Assembly (NCBI RefSeq): GCF_031085295.1 | Contig: NZ_JAVFWO010000006.1 | Span: forward strand, 182,933-246,932 | DNA length: 64,000 nt | Reading direction: 5' to 3' | DNA from: Microbacterium psychrotolerans | Lineage (GTDB): Bacteria; Actinomycetota; Actinomycetes; Actinomycetales; Microbacteriaceae | Shown: in pieces, positions 51,780 to 61,018 of the stretch | Layout: each line of letters begins with the position of its first letter | Numbering within the stretch: the first letter of the stretch is position 1 | Notes under the pieces: model-generated | The model's input: only the letters and a program-made list of their open reading frames with translations | What the model was told of the DNA's origin: nothing | Databases searched by the model: none | Position numbers and translations under genes: made by a program

Positions 51780-52574
51780 ACGACGCCGCCCGTGGGCGAG
51801 GATCTCGCCGTGCGGCATGAGCAGCCAGCCGTCTTCGGCCGCGGCCCACTCCCGCCAGCCGTCCGAGATCCGCTGCAGCTGCGCATCGTCGGCGCCCGTC
51901 GCGCGAGCGGAGTCGGCGAACGCCGACTGCAGCACGCGGTCGGCCCACATCCCGCCCCACCAGGCGCGGTCGGCCTCGTCCTCGAACAGCCACAGCGACG
52001 CGGTGGCACGGATGTCGGTGAGCCCGGCCTCGCGTGCCCAGGTCTTGAGGCGACGACCCGCAGCAGGCTCGCCCGCGACACTCCGATGAGTCGTGAGGTA
52101 GAGGGCGAGCCATTCGTCGAGCGCCGGGATGAGCGGGTACCAGATCACGCCCTCGTAGTCGACGTCGCGCGCTGCGACGAGTCCGTCCGCACCCGCGACG
52201 CGGCCGAGTTCGCGCAGCATGTCGACGGGCCGATCGACGTGCTGGAGCACCTGGTGGGCATGTACGACGTCGAACTCGCCGTCCTCGTACGCCAGGGCGT
52301 AGGCGTCGCCGACCTCGAACGACAGGCCGGGAGCAGCGTGATCGGCGGCCGCCTGTGCGACGACGTCGGCCGAGGCATCCGTCCCGACGACGCGACCGGG
52401 TGCCACCAGGGTCGCGAGATCCGCCGTGATCGAGCCCGGTCCGCTCCCCACGTCGAGCACCGAGACCCCCGGCCGCAGGTGCGGCAGCAGGTAGGCGGCG
52501 GAGTTCTCGGCGGTGCGCCAGCGGTGCGACCGCAGGACGCTCTCGTGGTGACCGTGGGTGTAGGCGTCTGGCAT
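51777..52574 (-). CDS. Class I SAM-dependent methyltransferase
   Basis: A 265-residue small-molecule methyltransferase: motif I VLDVGSGPGSITADLA, VVGTDASADVV, and FDVVHAHQVLQHVDRPVDMLRELGRVAGADG (UbiE/MenG-like arrangement). The substrate is unknown. The ATG at 52574 is six bases after TAGCAT (52581-52586, minus strand), a leaderless start. Confidence 0.88.
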   Translation of the reverse strand: MPDAYTHGHHESVLRSHRWRTAENSAAYLLPHLRPGVSVLDVGSGPGSITADLATLVAPGRVVGTDASADVVAQAAADHAAPGLSFEVGDAYALAYEDGEFDVVHAHQVLQHVDRPVDMLRELGRVAGADGLVAARDVDYEGVIWYPLIPALDEWLALYLTTHRSVAGEPAAGRRLKTWAREAGLTDIRATASLWLFEDEADRAWWGGMWADRVLQSAFADSARATGADDAQLQRISDGWREWAAAEDGWLLMPHGEILAHGRRR

Positions 52575-52766
52575 TCACCGATGCTATCGACGGCGCGCAC
52601 TCTGCTGACACCTGCGCAGCAGGCTGAGAACCGACCGCGCATTCTGCGCACTCGCCGACGGCAGGCTTGAACAATCCGCCGAACCGGTGTCCAATGGGGG
52701 TGGATGCCGCAACGCCGCGGCGTCCGCAGCGCACTGCCCACGAGGCCCGCCGAAGGAAGTATCGCG

Positions 52767-53852
52767 ATGACGCACACTGTGCCCACTCTGCCCCTGCCCG
52801 ATTTCGCACACGAGCGGGTGGAGGTGATCACCGGACGGCGCAGCGGCCTGTTCATCACTGTCGCGCTGCACTCGTCCGTGCTCGGCTCGGCTCTCGGCGG
52901 CGCACGTCTCTGGACGTATCCGCACTGGAGCGACGCTCTCGGCGACGCGCTGCGACTGTCGGCCGCAATGACGCTCAAGAACGCCGCGGCCGGTCTCGAC
53001 GCCGGTGGTGGCAAGTCCGTCATCGCCCTGCCGCCCGGCACGACGCTCGACGCCGACCGCCGTCGGGCCGCCTTCCTCGACCTCGGCGACGCGGTCGAAT
53101 CGCTGCACGGCCTCTACCGCACCGCCGAGGACGTCGGCTCGACGACCGACGACATGCTCGTCGTCAGCGAGCGCACCGAGCACGTCGTCGGGCTCCCCGA
53201 CACGGTCGGTGGCTCGGGCGAGCCGGCCGGGCCGACGAGCCTCGGGGTCTACGAGTCGCTCCGCGCGACGCTCGAGCGCGTCGCCGGCACCGCCGACGTC
53301 GAGGGTCGCCGCATCACGATCTCGGGCCTCGGACAGGTGGGCAGCCGTCTCGCGGTGCGCCTGTCCGCCGAGGGGGCGCGCCTCACCGTGACGGACGTGA
53401 ACCCGGCCAAGCGCGATCTGGCCGCAGAGCTGGGCGCCGACTGGGTCAGCCCGGGCGAGGAGCACCTGGTGCCCGCCGACGTGTTCGTGCCGGCCGGCAT
53501 CGGCGGCCTTCTCACGGACGAGGTCATCGACGCGCTCGATGCGAAGGCGGTGTGCGGACCGGCCAACAACCCGCTCGCCGACCACAGCGGTGCGGCGCGA
53601 CTCGCCGGTCGCGGCATCCTGTACGCCCCCGACTTCGTGGTGAACGCGGGTGGTGTGATCTATCTCGATCTCGAGGCGAAGCAGCTCGGCACGCGCACCG
53701 AGATCATGGAGCGTGTCGGGCAGATCGGCGACACCGTGCGCCGGATCTTCGACGAAGCCGAGTCGCGTGGGGTCACTCCGCTCGAGGCGGCCGAGGGCCT
53801 GGCCGCCGAGCGGCTCGCCGCGGGTGGCCGTCAGCCCGCTCTCGCCCGCTGA
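52767..53852 (+). CDS. Leucine/valine-type amino acid dehydrogenase
   Basis: A 361-residue Glu/Leu/Phe/Val dehydrogenase. MTLKNAAAGLDAGGGKSVI carries the two conserved lysines (Lys71 and catalytic Lys83), and ISGLGQVGSRLA is the NAD-binding turn; ANNPLADHSGAARLAGRGILYAPDFVVNAGGVI is typical of Leu/Val dehydrogenases. It oxidatively deaminates branched-chain amino acids. The ATG at 52767 follows GAAGGAAG. Followed by a hairpin terminator. Confidence 0.9.
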   Translation: MTHTVPTLPLPDFAHERVEVITGRRSGLFITVALHSSVLGSALGGARLWTYPHWSDALGDALRLSAAMTLKNAAAGLDAGGGKSVIALPPGTTLDADRRRAAFLDLGDAVESLHGLYRTAEDVGSTTDDMLVVSERTEHVVGLPDTVGGSGEPAGPTSLGVYESLRATLERVAGTADVEGRRITISGLGQVGSRLAVRLSAEGARLTVTDVNPAKRDLAAELGADWVSPGEEHLVPADVFVPAGIGGLLTDEVIDALDAKAVCGPANNPLADHSGAARLAGRGILYAPDFVVNAGGVIYLDLEAKQLGTRTEIMERVGQIGDTVRRIFDEAESRGVTPLEAAEGLAAERLAAGGRQPALAR

Positions 53853-53861
53853 CACAGGCGT

Positions 53862-53899
53862 GTGCGCCCGGCTGCCGCTGCGGCGGCGGCCGGGCGCAC
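53862..53899 (+). terminator. Terminator after the amino acid dehydrogenase gene
   Basis: An 11-bp stem GTGCGCCCGGC (53862-53872) with GCCGGGCGCAC (53889-53899); the 16-base loop can itself pair through CCGC/GCGG. Confidence 0.75.
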
Positions 53900-54028
53900 C
53901 GGCCTGACACTGCGTTCCACTCCTCGCGGAATCGCGTGCCAGAATCTGCGGCCGGGGTGGCATGATGGTCGCACGGCGCGGCCCTGGCCCGTCACGGCGA
54001 CTCACGCCGCGCGATCAAAGGAGATCCG

Positions 54029-55621
54029 GTGTTCACCAGCCCCCAACCCGATGTCGAGATCCCCGAGCTCAGCATCTACGACTACCTCTTCGCGAGCCTG
54101 ACCGACGAGGATCTGGGGCGCGTCGCGCTCATCGATCCGTCCACCGGCGCCGAGACCACGTACGGCGCACTTCGTGGGCAGATCGATCTGTTCGCGGGCG
54201 CACTGGCTGCGCGCGGGGTCGAGGTCCACACGGTCCTCGGTCTGCTGTGCCCGAACGTTCCGGCGTTCGCCACGGTGTTCCACGGCATCCTGCGAGCGGG
54301 CGCGACCGTGACGACCGTGAACTCGCTCTACACGGCGGGCGAGATCGAGAAGCAGCTGCGGGATGCCGGGGCGACGTGGCTCATCACCGTCCGCCCGCTG
54401 CTCCCCCAGGCGACGACCGCCGCCGAGGCGGTCGGCATCCCGCACGAGCGCGTCATCGTGCTCGACGGCGCCGCGGGACATCCGAACCTGCGTGAGCTGC
54501 TCTCGGAGGGAGCGCCGGCCCCGGAGGTGTCGTTCGATCCTGCGACTCATGTGGCGGTGCTCCCCTACTCGTCGGGCACGACCGGCATCCCGAAGGGCGT
54601 GATGCTCTCGCATCGCAATCTCGTCGCGAACGTCGCGCAGTGCCGTGTGGCGCTCGATCTCAGCGAGAGCGACCGCGTTCTGGCGGTGCTGCCGTTCTTC
54701 CACATCTACGGCATGACCGTGCTCCTCAATCTCGCGCTGCGCCAGCGGGCGAGTCTCGTGACGATGCCGAAGTTCGACCTCGTCGAGTTCCTCACGAACA
54801 TCCAGAAGTTCCAGTGCACGTACCTCTACATCGCGCCCCCGATCGCGGTGGCGCTGGCGAAGCATCCGATCGTCGACCAGTTCGACATCTCGAGCGTGCA
54901 CACGGTCTTCTCAGGGGCTGCGCCGCTGGATGGCGAGACCGCGGAGACCGCCGGTCGTCGCATCAACGCCCGCATGATGCAGGGGTACGGCATGAGCGAG
55001 CTGAGCCCTGTCTCGCACGCCATGCCCACGGATCGCTACGACATCCCGGTGAGCTCGGTCGGCGTCATGCTGCCGAACACGCTCAACAAGCTCATCGACA
55101 CCGAGACGGGTGAGGAGATCACCGAGGTCGGCGCCGACGGAGTGACGAAGCCCGGCGAGCTGTGGGTCAAGGGCCCGAACGTGATGCTCGGCTACCTCAA
55201 CCAGCCCGAGGCGACGGCCGAGACGCTCGATGCCGACGGATATCTCCACACCGGCGACATCGCGGTGTACCACGAGGGCGGGTATTTCTCGATCGTCGAT
55301 CGGGTGAAGGAGCTCATCAAGTACAAGGGCTACCAGATCGCTCCGGCCGAGCTCGAGGCGCTGCTGCTCAGTCACCCGAAGGTGATGGATGCCGCGGTCA
55401 TCGGTGTGCTGGACGAGGACAAGCAGGAGATCCCCAAGGCCTTCATCGTTCCCATGCCCGACTCGGGTCTCACCGAGGAGGAGGTCATGGCGTTCGTCGC
55501 GGAGCAGGTGGCCCCGCACAAGAAGGTGCGTCGCGTGGAGTTCATCGAGGCGATCCCCAAGTCGACCGCCGGCAAGATCCTCCGCAAGGACCTGCGAGCT
55601 CGGGAGGCCGCGACGGTCTGA
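54029..55621 (+). CDS. Acyl-CoA synthetase, 4-coumarate-CoA-ligase-like
   Basis: A 530-residue AMP-forming ligase: P-loop YSSGTTGIPKGVMLSH, YGMSELSP, HTGDIAVYHEGG with the adenylate Asp, DRVKELIKYKGYQIAPAELE hinge, and the C-terminal catalytic Lys in PKSTAGKILRK. It activates an aromatic or medium-chain acid. It starts at GTG 54029, after AAAGGAGAT. Confidence 0.92.
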   Translation: MFTSPQPDVEIPELSIYDYLFASLTDEDLGRVALIDPSTGAETTYGALRGQIDLFAGALAARGVEVHTVLGLLCPNVPAFATVFHGILRAGATVTTVNSLYTAGEIEKQLRDAGATWLITVRPLLPQATTAAEAVGIPHERVIVLDGAAGHPNLRELLSEGAPAPEVSFDPATHVAVLPYSSGTTGIPKGVMLSHRNLVANVAQCRVALDLSESDRVLAVLPFFHIYGMTVLLNLALRQRASLVTMPKFDLVEFLTNIQKFQCTYLYIAPPIAVALAKHPIVDQFDISSVHTVFSGAAPLDGETAETAGRRINARMMQGYGMSELSPVSHAMPTDRYDIPVSSVGVMLPNTLNKLIDTETGEEITEVGADGVTKPGELWVKGPNVMLGYLNQPEATAETLDADGYLHTGDIAVYHEGGYFSIVDRVKELIKYKGYQIAPAELEALLLSHPKVMDAAVIGVLDEDKQEIPKAFIVPMPDSGLTEEEVMAFVAEQVAPHKKVRRVEFIEAIPKSTAGKILRKDLRAREAATV

Positions 55622-55712
55622 GCCCGCCGGGGTCTTCGCTCCTCTGGTCGTCGACTGGGCGAGCGTGTCGGATGCCTTCGTCGCGCCTCGCTCGTTCTAC
55701 CATCGCGGCCAC

Positions 55713-55727
55713 TAGGTTGGCGCCATG
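55713..55727 (+). promoter_or_regulatory. Leaderless promoter -10 box for 55725
   Basis: TAGGTT (55713-55718), six bases (GGCGCC), ATG at 55725. Confidence 0.55.
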
Positions 55728-56609
55728 GATGGCGTGTGGCTTGCGGCGCTGAGCGGTCTCATCGGCGGTGGGACGCTGCTCGTCGGCGCTGCGGTCGCCT
55801 GGTTCGTCGACATCCCGCAGCGCGTGGTCGCAGGCATCATGGCGCTCGGTGCGGGTGTGCTCATCTCGACGCTCGCGTTCGAACTCGTCGAGGAGGCTGC
55901 CGACGACGGCGGGCTGGTCCCGACGACCGTAGGCTTCCTCGGCGGCGCGATCCTCTACATCGTCGCGGATCAGCTCGTCTCCCGCCCGAGGAAGCACAAG
56001 CCAGTTTCTCCGAGCGCGGGCACGGCCGCACGCCGTCCGCAGACGCCCGACGCGACGGCCGGCGCGACAGCCTCCGCCGGTGTTGCTCCGCTCGCGACGG
56101 GCAGTGCCTCCGCGCGCCGCCCGGCCCCGAGCGAGGTGCCCGCGAACATCGTGGCGCGGCGTGCCGCCGGGGCTGCGGGCAGTGCGGGCGTCGTGATCGC
56201 GATCGGCGCTTTGATCGACGGCATCCCGGAATCGATCGTGATGGGGTTGTCGGTCCTGCAGGGCGGGATCAGCATCCCCATCGTCGCTGCGATCGCGATC
56301 AGCAACATCCCCGAGGGCCTGGGGTCGACGGCGGCTCTGAAGCGCGGCGGACGTCAAGGCCGGTTCGTCGCGCTGCTGTGGCTCGGCATCGCCCTGGTGA
56401 CCGTCGTCGCTTCGGTCTCCGGCTATGTGCTGCTCCAGTCGGCGTCGCCGGATCTCATCGCGTTGATCACGACGATCGCGGCCGGCGGCCTGCTGGCCAT
56501 GGTCTGTAACACGATGATTCCGGAGGCCTTCGACGAGCAGCACGCGCTCACGGGTCTGTGGGCGACCATCGGATTCCTCGGCGCCTTCCTCCTCCACGAG
56601 CTCGCGTAA
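55725..56609 (+). CDS. ZIP family divalent metal transporter
   Basis: A 294-residue ZIP protein with about eight helices. ALIDGIPESIVMG and AIAISNIPEGLGS are the paired metal-binding helices (P-E-S / N-x-P-E-G in place of H-N-x-P-E-G). A large Pro/Ala-rich cytoplasmic loop (about residues 85-145) replaces the usual His-rich loop. It probably moves zinc or iron into the cytoplasm. Confidence 0.88.
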   Translation: MDGVWLAALSGLIGGGTLLVGAAVAWFVDIPQRVVAGIMALGAGVLISTLAFELVEEAADDGGLVPTTVGFLGGAILYIVADQLVSRPRKHKPVSPSAGTAARRPQTPDATAGATASAGVAPLATGSASARRPAPSEVPANIVARRAAGAAGSAGVVIAIGALIDGIPESIVMGLSVLQGGISIPIVAAIAISNIPEGLGSTAALKRGGRQGRFVALLWLGIALVTVVASVSGYVLLQSASPDLIALITTIAAGGLLAMVCNTMIPEAFDEQHALTGLWATIGFLGAFLLHELA

Positions 56610-56723
56610 GTCCGGATCTCCACCAGTCGAACCGACTGGCCCGATTCGCGAGGGAACCCTTTCCGGGGAGCGTTTGCCGCCGACCAGGCCGCGTCACCAC
56701 GAACCGGAAGCTCATCCTCGGCG

Positions 56724-58064
56724 TCAGAACGGCGCATCGTGGACGCCTGCCCCATCGCAGTCGCGGGCACCTTCGCCGCCCGCGACCCTGACGGTGGGCA
56801 CCCTGCGTTCCGGCGCCACGACGTACCGCCGCCCGGTGGGCGAGGTCCACCCGACAGCCCCGCCGCTCCCGGCGATCTGCTGCACGTCCCAGCCGCCGTG
56901 ATGCTTCACGGTGTGATGGCCTTTGCAGAGTGGCGCGAGGTTGTCGAGGCTCGTCTCGCCGTCCTCGCGACTCCACGCCACCTGGTGGTCGACCTCGCAT
57001 CGCGAGGCGGGCACACCGCATCCCGGTCCCATGCACCGATCCGCTCGCCACTTCACCAGCTTTCGGAGGGCCGGCGGCGGCGAATACTGTTCACGTCCCA
57101 CGGAGAGGACCATGCCGGTCTCGGGATGAGTGAGCACCCGCATCCGCTTCGAGTCGCCGCCGCACAGTTCGCGGGCCTGCGAGAGCGGGATCGGTCCGAC
57201 GCCCTCGACAACCGGAGCATCTCCCGTCGTGCCTGCGTTCTCAGCCAGAAGCGACAGCGCCGGAACCGTCACGACCACCGACGCCCGGATACCGGACGCC
57301 GTGGCGGAAACATGCGCGGTCGTACCGTCGATGAGCAAGTCGGAGACGACATCGGCGCGGATCTGGTCCAGTGTGCGAGTCTCGCCCTCCGTGGCTTTGA
57401 TCGCCTTCGCCATCGCCGTGGCTCGGCCGTGGATCGCCTGCAGCTCCACGAGGGGCGCATTCAGCAGCAGAAGGCCCATACCGTCGCTGCCGGCTTCGAT
57501 CGCGATCCGCCGACCGGCGACCGCTGACGCGTATCGCTCCTCGAGCGTCTTGGCTTCGACCTGGGCGATGAGATCACGCAGGCGGCGCCGAAAGGTTCCG
57601 ACCGGCTCAGCCTCGGCCAGCGCCACCGCGCGGTCGACGACGTCGGCACGCAGCTCGGGCATCACCTGGTCCAGGAGGTCGACGAGGAACTCGGCGTGCT
57701 TCTCCGTGATCCGCGCCTCGCCGAGAGCATCCAACGCGCTCGGGTAGCGGTTCACCAGAGCATCGGCCTGCAGAAGCAGACGGCCCGCTGCGTACTCGGT
57801 GATACGCATGGCGGCCGACAGCTCGAGTCGGATGGAGCGCTCTGCCACGTCTATAGTGCCGGCACCGAGGCCGATGATGAGGGCGAGTTCTTCGCGACGC
57901 AGCGCCTCGATCCGGCGAAGTCGCTCCGCCGCGAAAACCGACAGCATGGTCGCGGTCTCCAGCACCAAGTCCACGGCGTCCGGCACCGGCGGAATGAAAT
58001 CGTCCACGTCGTCATCCCAGCACTCCGCCACGTCATGGAGTGGCGGAGTGGGGCCGTGAGTCAT
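56724..58064 (-). CDS. DUF222 (13E12-repeat type) HNH endonuclease-domain protein
   Basis: A 446-residue protein: DUF222 N-terminal half (helical, RLELSAAMRITEYAAGRLL, LDALGEARITEKHAEFLVD) and a C-terminal HNH domain with zinc knuckle C-x4-C (CMGPGC) and VDHQVAWSREDGETSLDNLAPLCKGHHTVKH. Such proteins exist in many copies in actinobacteria; the biological role is unclear. Start ATG 58064 lies six bases after TAAACT (58071-58076, minus strand). Confidence 0.9.
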   Translation of the reverse strand: MTHGPTPPLHDVAECWDDDVDDFIPPVPDAVDLVLETATMLSVFAAERLRRIEALRREELALIIGLGAGTIDVAERSIRLELSAAMRITEYAAGRLLLQADALVNRYPSALDALGEARITEKHAEFLVDLLDQVMPELRADVVDRAVALAEAEPVGTFRRRLRDLIAQVEAKTLEERYASAVAGRRIAIEAGSDGMGLLLLNAPLVELQAIHGRATAMAKAIKATEGETRTLDQIRADVVSDLLIDGTTAHVSATASGIRASVVVTVPALSLLAENAGTTGDAPVVEGVGPIPLSQARELCGGDSKRMRVLTHPETGMVLSVGREQYSPPPALRKLVKWRADRCMGPGCGVPASRCEVDHQVAWSREDGETSLDNLAPLCKGHHTVKHHGGWDVQQIAGSGGAVGWTSPTGRRYVVAPERRVPTVRVAGGEGARDCDGAGVHDAPF

Positions 58065-58070
58065 GCGTCC

Positions 58071-58240
58071 AGTTTAGAACATAGTTTCGAACTTCGCAAC
58101 GAATCTCTTGCAAGGATGCCGGCCCCCACTCTCACCCAGGCGGGCCCGGGGTACCCGCCCTCACCCAGCCCGACCCCCGGACCCCCGGCACCCGCCCGGA
58201 ACCCCCGCCCTCACCACACGGGTGCCGCCGACCCCTTCCC
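58071..58240. other. C-rich/G-quadruplex-prone spacer between DUF222-HNH and MFS genes
   Basis: The spacer begins with the leaderless -10 box of the HNH gene (58071-58076) and an A+T-rich patch. It continues with a strongly strand-asymmetric C-rich stretch; on the minus strand, which is transcribed from the MFS side, ten G-tracts of three or more lie between 58154 and 58210. Short Pro-rich frames on the + strand are artefacts of this composition. Confidence 0.6.
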
Positions 58241-59485
58241 TCACTCCAGCGGCAGCGCCCCGGCGTCCGCCAACGCGGGAGCCCTCCGCGCCCGCAGCGC
58301 CGTCGCAGCCCCGACGACCACCGCCCCGACCGCCACCCAGATCAGCACCCGGTAGTCGACGAAGATGAGCAGACCGGCGCCGATGATCGACACGAGCGTC
58401 TGGGGCAGGTTGACCAGCACGTTCGCGGCGGCTCCGGTGCGTCCCTGCAGGGCGTCCGGCGTCATCCGCTGGCGGAGCGTCGAGAACGCGACGACCGTGA
58501 TCGGGATGCCGATGCCCATCACGAACATCCCCGCCCCGCCCAGCACGACCGAGCCGAAGGCGAACGGAACGCTGCCGGCCGCGACGAGCAGCAGGCCGAG
58601 TGCAGCCGCCCGCCCCTCGCCCCAGCGCGTGACGATCGTCGCCGACAGGATGCCGCCGAGCACCGCCCCCGCGCCCTGGATGGGCACCAGCACGCCTATC
58701 GCGACCGGGTCCACGCGCATCGCATCCAGAGCCGGGAACACCACGATGTTGAGCAGCCCGGTCGCGCCGAAGCCGATCGCCGCGGCGATTGTCACGACAC
58801 GCAGGCTCTGCGGGGCGAACAGCTGCTCGAACCCCGCGACCAGCTCCCGGAAGTATCCGCGCTGCACCTCGCGCTCAGGCGCCGCCGCTCCCACCGGCAG
58901 CCCCGCGACGATGATCGCCGCCGCGGCGAAGCACGCCGCCGTGAGCACGATCACCGCAGGTGCACCCAGCCACACGTACAGCGCGGTGCCGATGAGCGGC
59001 GAGACCAGCCGCAGCCCGTTGTCGATGGTCGAGAGCACGCCGTTGCCCGACGCGAGCTGCTCGTCGCGCAGCATCGCCCGGATGATCCCCGATTGCGCCG
59101 ACGCGGTCACGTAGCCCGCAGCGCTGTAGACGAACACGACCGCGTACACGAGCCAGAGCTGACCGGCACCCGACACCAGCAGCAGCGACAGCACGACGGG
59201 CACCAGCGCGACGTTGTTGATCACGAGCAGCCGGCGGCGCGGCATCCGGTCAGCCATCATCCCGATGAACGGCGCCAGGATGGCCGGGAGCCCCAGTGCG
59301 ACGAACACGAACCCGGCCGCCACGTCCGATCCTGTGAGCTCCTTCACCCACACCGCGACCATGAGGAACAGCGCACTGTCGCCGAGGTTGGTGGCCACCC
59401 ACCCTGCTGCGAGGCGCGGGAAACCCGGCGCAGACCACGCGACGGGCGGTCGGATGCCGCCGCGCCGCTCGGCCGCGGCCGTCAC
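58241..59485 (-). CDS. MFS transporter (copy 2 of ArsR-MFS pair)
   Basis: A 414-residue MFS protein: AAGWVATNLGDSALFLMVAVWVKELTGSDVAAGFVFVAL, MADRMPRRRLLVINNVAL (motif A), LRDEQLASGNGVLSTIDNGLRLVSPLIGTALYVWLG. Same group as 43417-44703. It starts at GTG 59485, overlapping the ArsR-like stop as GTGA. Confidence 0.87.
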   Translation of the reverse strand: MTAAAERRGGIRPPVAWSAPGFPRLAAGWVATNLGDSALFLMVAVWVKELTGSDVAAGFVFVALGLPAILAPFIGMMADRMPRRRLLVINNVALVPVVLSLLLVSGAGQLWLVYAVVFVYSAAGYVTASAQSGIIRAMLRDEQLASGNGVLSTIDNGLRLVSPLIGTALYVWLGAPAVIVLTAACFAAAAIIVAGLPVGAAAPEREVQRGYFRELVAGFEQLFAPQSLRVVTIAAAIGFGATGLLNIVVFPALDAMRVDPVAIGVLVPIQGAGAVLGGILSATIVTRWGEGRAAALGLLLVAAGSVPFAFGSVVLGGAGMFVMGIGIPITVVAFSTLRQRMTPDALQGRTGAAANVLVNLPQTLVSIIGAGLLIFVDYRVLIWVAVGAVVVGAATALRARRAPALADAGALPLE

Positions 59486-60081
59486 CGCTGCTCCTCGGGC
59501 TCTGGGTTCACGACGGCGAAGTACCGGGAGTAGCGCGCGCCCGGCGGCCGCTTCGACGGGTCGGTGTGACGGCCGGCGAATCGGTCGGTGAGGTTCTGCA
59601 CGTCGCGGCTGAGCTCGGCGAGCTCCTCGGCGGTGGCCCAGAACGACGAGCGGGTGAACGTGGTCGCCTGCACCCACTCGTCGGGTTCCCGATCGATGCG
59701 CGAGAACCAGTCCATCGCGCGGAGGAACTCCGACTCGAGCCCGAGGGACGCCACCGCCTGCACCGCCAGCAGGGACCCCGGAACCTCCGGATCGGGCCGC
59801 ATGTCGAAGTCCGCGACCCGCACCCGCCACGGCTTCTCACGCCCGCGCCGTTCGGCACGTTCGATGTAGCCGTACTTCTCCAGCATCCGCAGGTGGAACG
59901 AGCAGCTGGCCGGCGACTCTCCGAGCGCCTCCGCGCACTCCGTCGCCGTCGCCTCGGCGACATCGCCCAGGTAGTCGAGCAGAGCGATCCGCACGGGATG
60001 CGCGAGCGCCCGAATGCGTTCCGGGTCGGTGATGCGCTCGCGTCGCGCCGAGCGGGGGAACGGCCGATCGTCGGTGGGCAT
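59482..60081 (-). CDS. ArsR-like winged-helix regulator (copy 2)
   Basis: A 199-residue regulator: ITDPERIRALAHPVRIALLDYLGDVAEATATECAEALGESPASCSFHLRMLEKYGYIERAE is the winged helix, with a helical C-terminal half (MDWFSRIDREPDEWVQ). It parallels copy 1 at 42836 in sequence, partner and operator arrangement. I chose the ATG at 60081, seven bases after TATCGT; upstream codons lie in the promoter palindrome. Confidence 0.87.
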   Translation of the reverse strand: MPTDDRPFPRSARRERITDPERIRALAHPVRIALLDYLGDVAEATATECAEALGESPASCSFHLRMLEKYGYIERAERRGREKPWRVRVADFDMRPDPEVPGSLLAVQAVASLGLESEFLRAMDWFSRIDREPDEWVQATTFTRSSFWATAEELAELSRDVQNLTDRFAGRHTDPSKRPPGARYSRYFAVVNPEPEEQR

Positions 60082-60095
60082 GCGGGCAACGATAG

Positions 60096-60131
60096 ATTCT
60101 AAAGAAGTCTTTCGCAAGACTTCTTTAGAAT
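60096..60131. promoter_or_regulatory. 36-bp perfect palindromic operator of ArsR-MFS copy 2
   Basis: Perfect 16-bp arms ATTCTAAAGAAGTCTT (60096-60111) and AAGACTTCTTTAGAAT (60116-60131) around TCGC. The minus-strand TAGAAT inside it and TATCGT beside it (60089-60094) are possible -10 boxes, so the site should repress the regulator's own promoter. In RNA it would be an A+U-rich hairpin, so a terminator role for the MerR gene cannot be excluded. Confidence 0.7.
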
Positions 60132-60174
60132 GAAGAACGGGTGCATCCCCCTGTTCGGCAGCGCGACGTTCGCG

Positions 60175-61014
60175 TCAGTCCTTCTCCACGGGTACCTGCA
60201 GCTCGGTGATCCAGTCCGACTGCGGGATATCGGGCTCGGCAACGAGATAGACCTCCCGGCACGGGCCGACCATGCGGTAGCCGTCGTCGATGAGGCCGTT
60301 CATCAGGAGGCTGTACGACTCGCCGATGCTGGGCATGTCGCCGCGGTGCGTGACGACTGCGGCGAGCGGCACGGCGGGGAGCTCCACCACGTCGTAGCCC
60401 TCCCCCGGCTGTGGCACGTCGTCGGCGGTGAACGAGACGTGCACACCGAGCTCCTCCGAGCCCTCGACGTCTTCGTACCAGAAGATGCCGGGCTCGATGA
60501 GATCACGTCCCGCGGCGCGGAGGGCACCGGTCAGGCGGCCCAGCAGCGGGTCGATGACCGGCGACACGTTCTCGGGACCGGCCCCCGGCGCGCGCCCCTC
60601 GACGGCGTAGACGGTGACAGGGTCGATGGGGCGGTATTCGATGGGTGCGGACATGGTGTCCACGTCTCCTTCCAGGGCGCGGAGGCGCTCGCCGATCAGG
60701 GCGATCCGTGCGGTGTCGACGGCGACGGATGCCTCGAGCTCGGCGCCTCGGCGGACGAGGAGCGCGTGCAGCGCCTCCCGCTCGTCGTCGGCCCCGAGCA
60801 CGACTGCGATGTCGTCCAGCCCGCAGCCCAGCTGACGCAGCTCGACGATGCGCAGCAGGTCGCGGAGCTGGTCCGCCCCGTAGTACCGGTAGCCGCTGCG
60901 GCCGTCGACCCGCACGGGCTGCAGCAGTCCGATCGCGTCGTAGTGCCGCAGCATCCGCACGCTCACGCGCCCGAAGGCGGCGAACTCTCCGATGGTGTAC
61001 ATGGTGGAGCCCAT
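60175..61014 (-). CDS. MerR family regulator with GyrI-like effector domain
   Basis: A 279-residue BmrR-like regulator: N-terminal MYTIGEFAAFGRVSVRMLRHYDAIGLLQP and YRYYGADQLRDLLRIVELRQLGCGLDDI (MerR HTH), a coiled coil (ARIALIGERLRALE), then a GyrI-like ligand domain from about residue 115. It probably senses a lipophilic drug. The target is not adjacent. The start may be 61014 or 61002; I use 61014, which has CAGGGT six bases upstream, but cannot decide firmly. Confidence 0.82.
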   Translation of the reverse strand: MGSTMYTIGEFAAFGRVSVRMLRHYDAIGLLQPVRVDGRSGYRYYGADQLRDLLRIVELRQLGCGLDDIAVVLGADDEREALHALLVRRGAELEASVAVDTARIALIGERLRALEGDVDTMSAPIEYRPIDPVTVYAVEGRAPGAGPENVSPVIDPLLGRLTGALRAAGRDLIEPGIFWYEDVEGSEELGVHVSFTADDVPQPGEGYDVVELPAVPLAAVVTHRGDMPSIGESYSLLMNGLIDDGYRMVGPCREVYLVAEPDIPQSDWITELQVPVEKD

Positions 61015-61018
61015 GCTC

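Noticed and set aside
56724..58064. DUF222-HNH gene as part of an insertion element or homing intein
   Set aside because: No terminal repeats, target duplication, transposase or interrupted host gene is visible.
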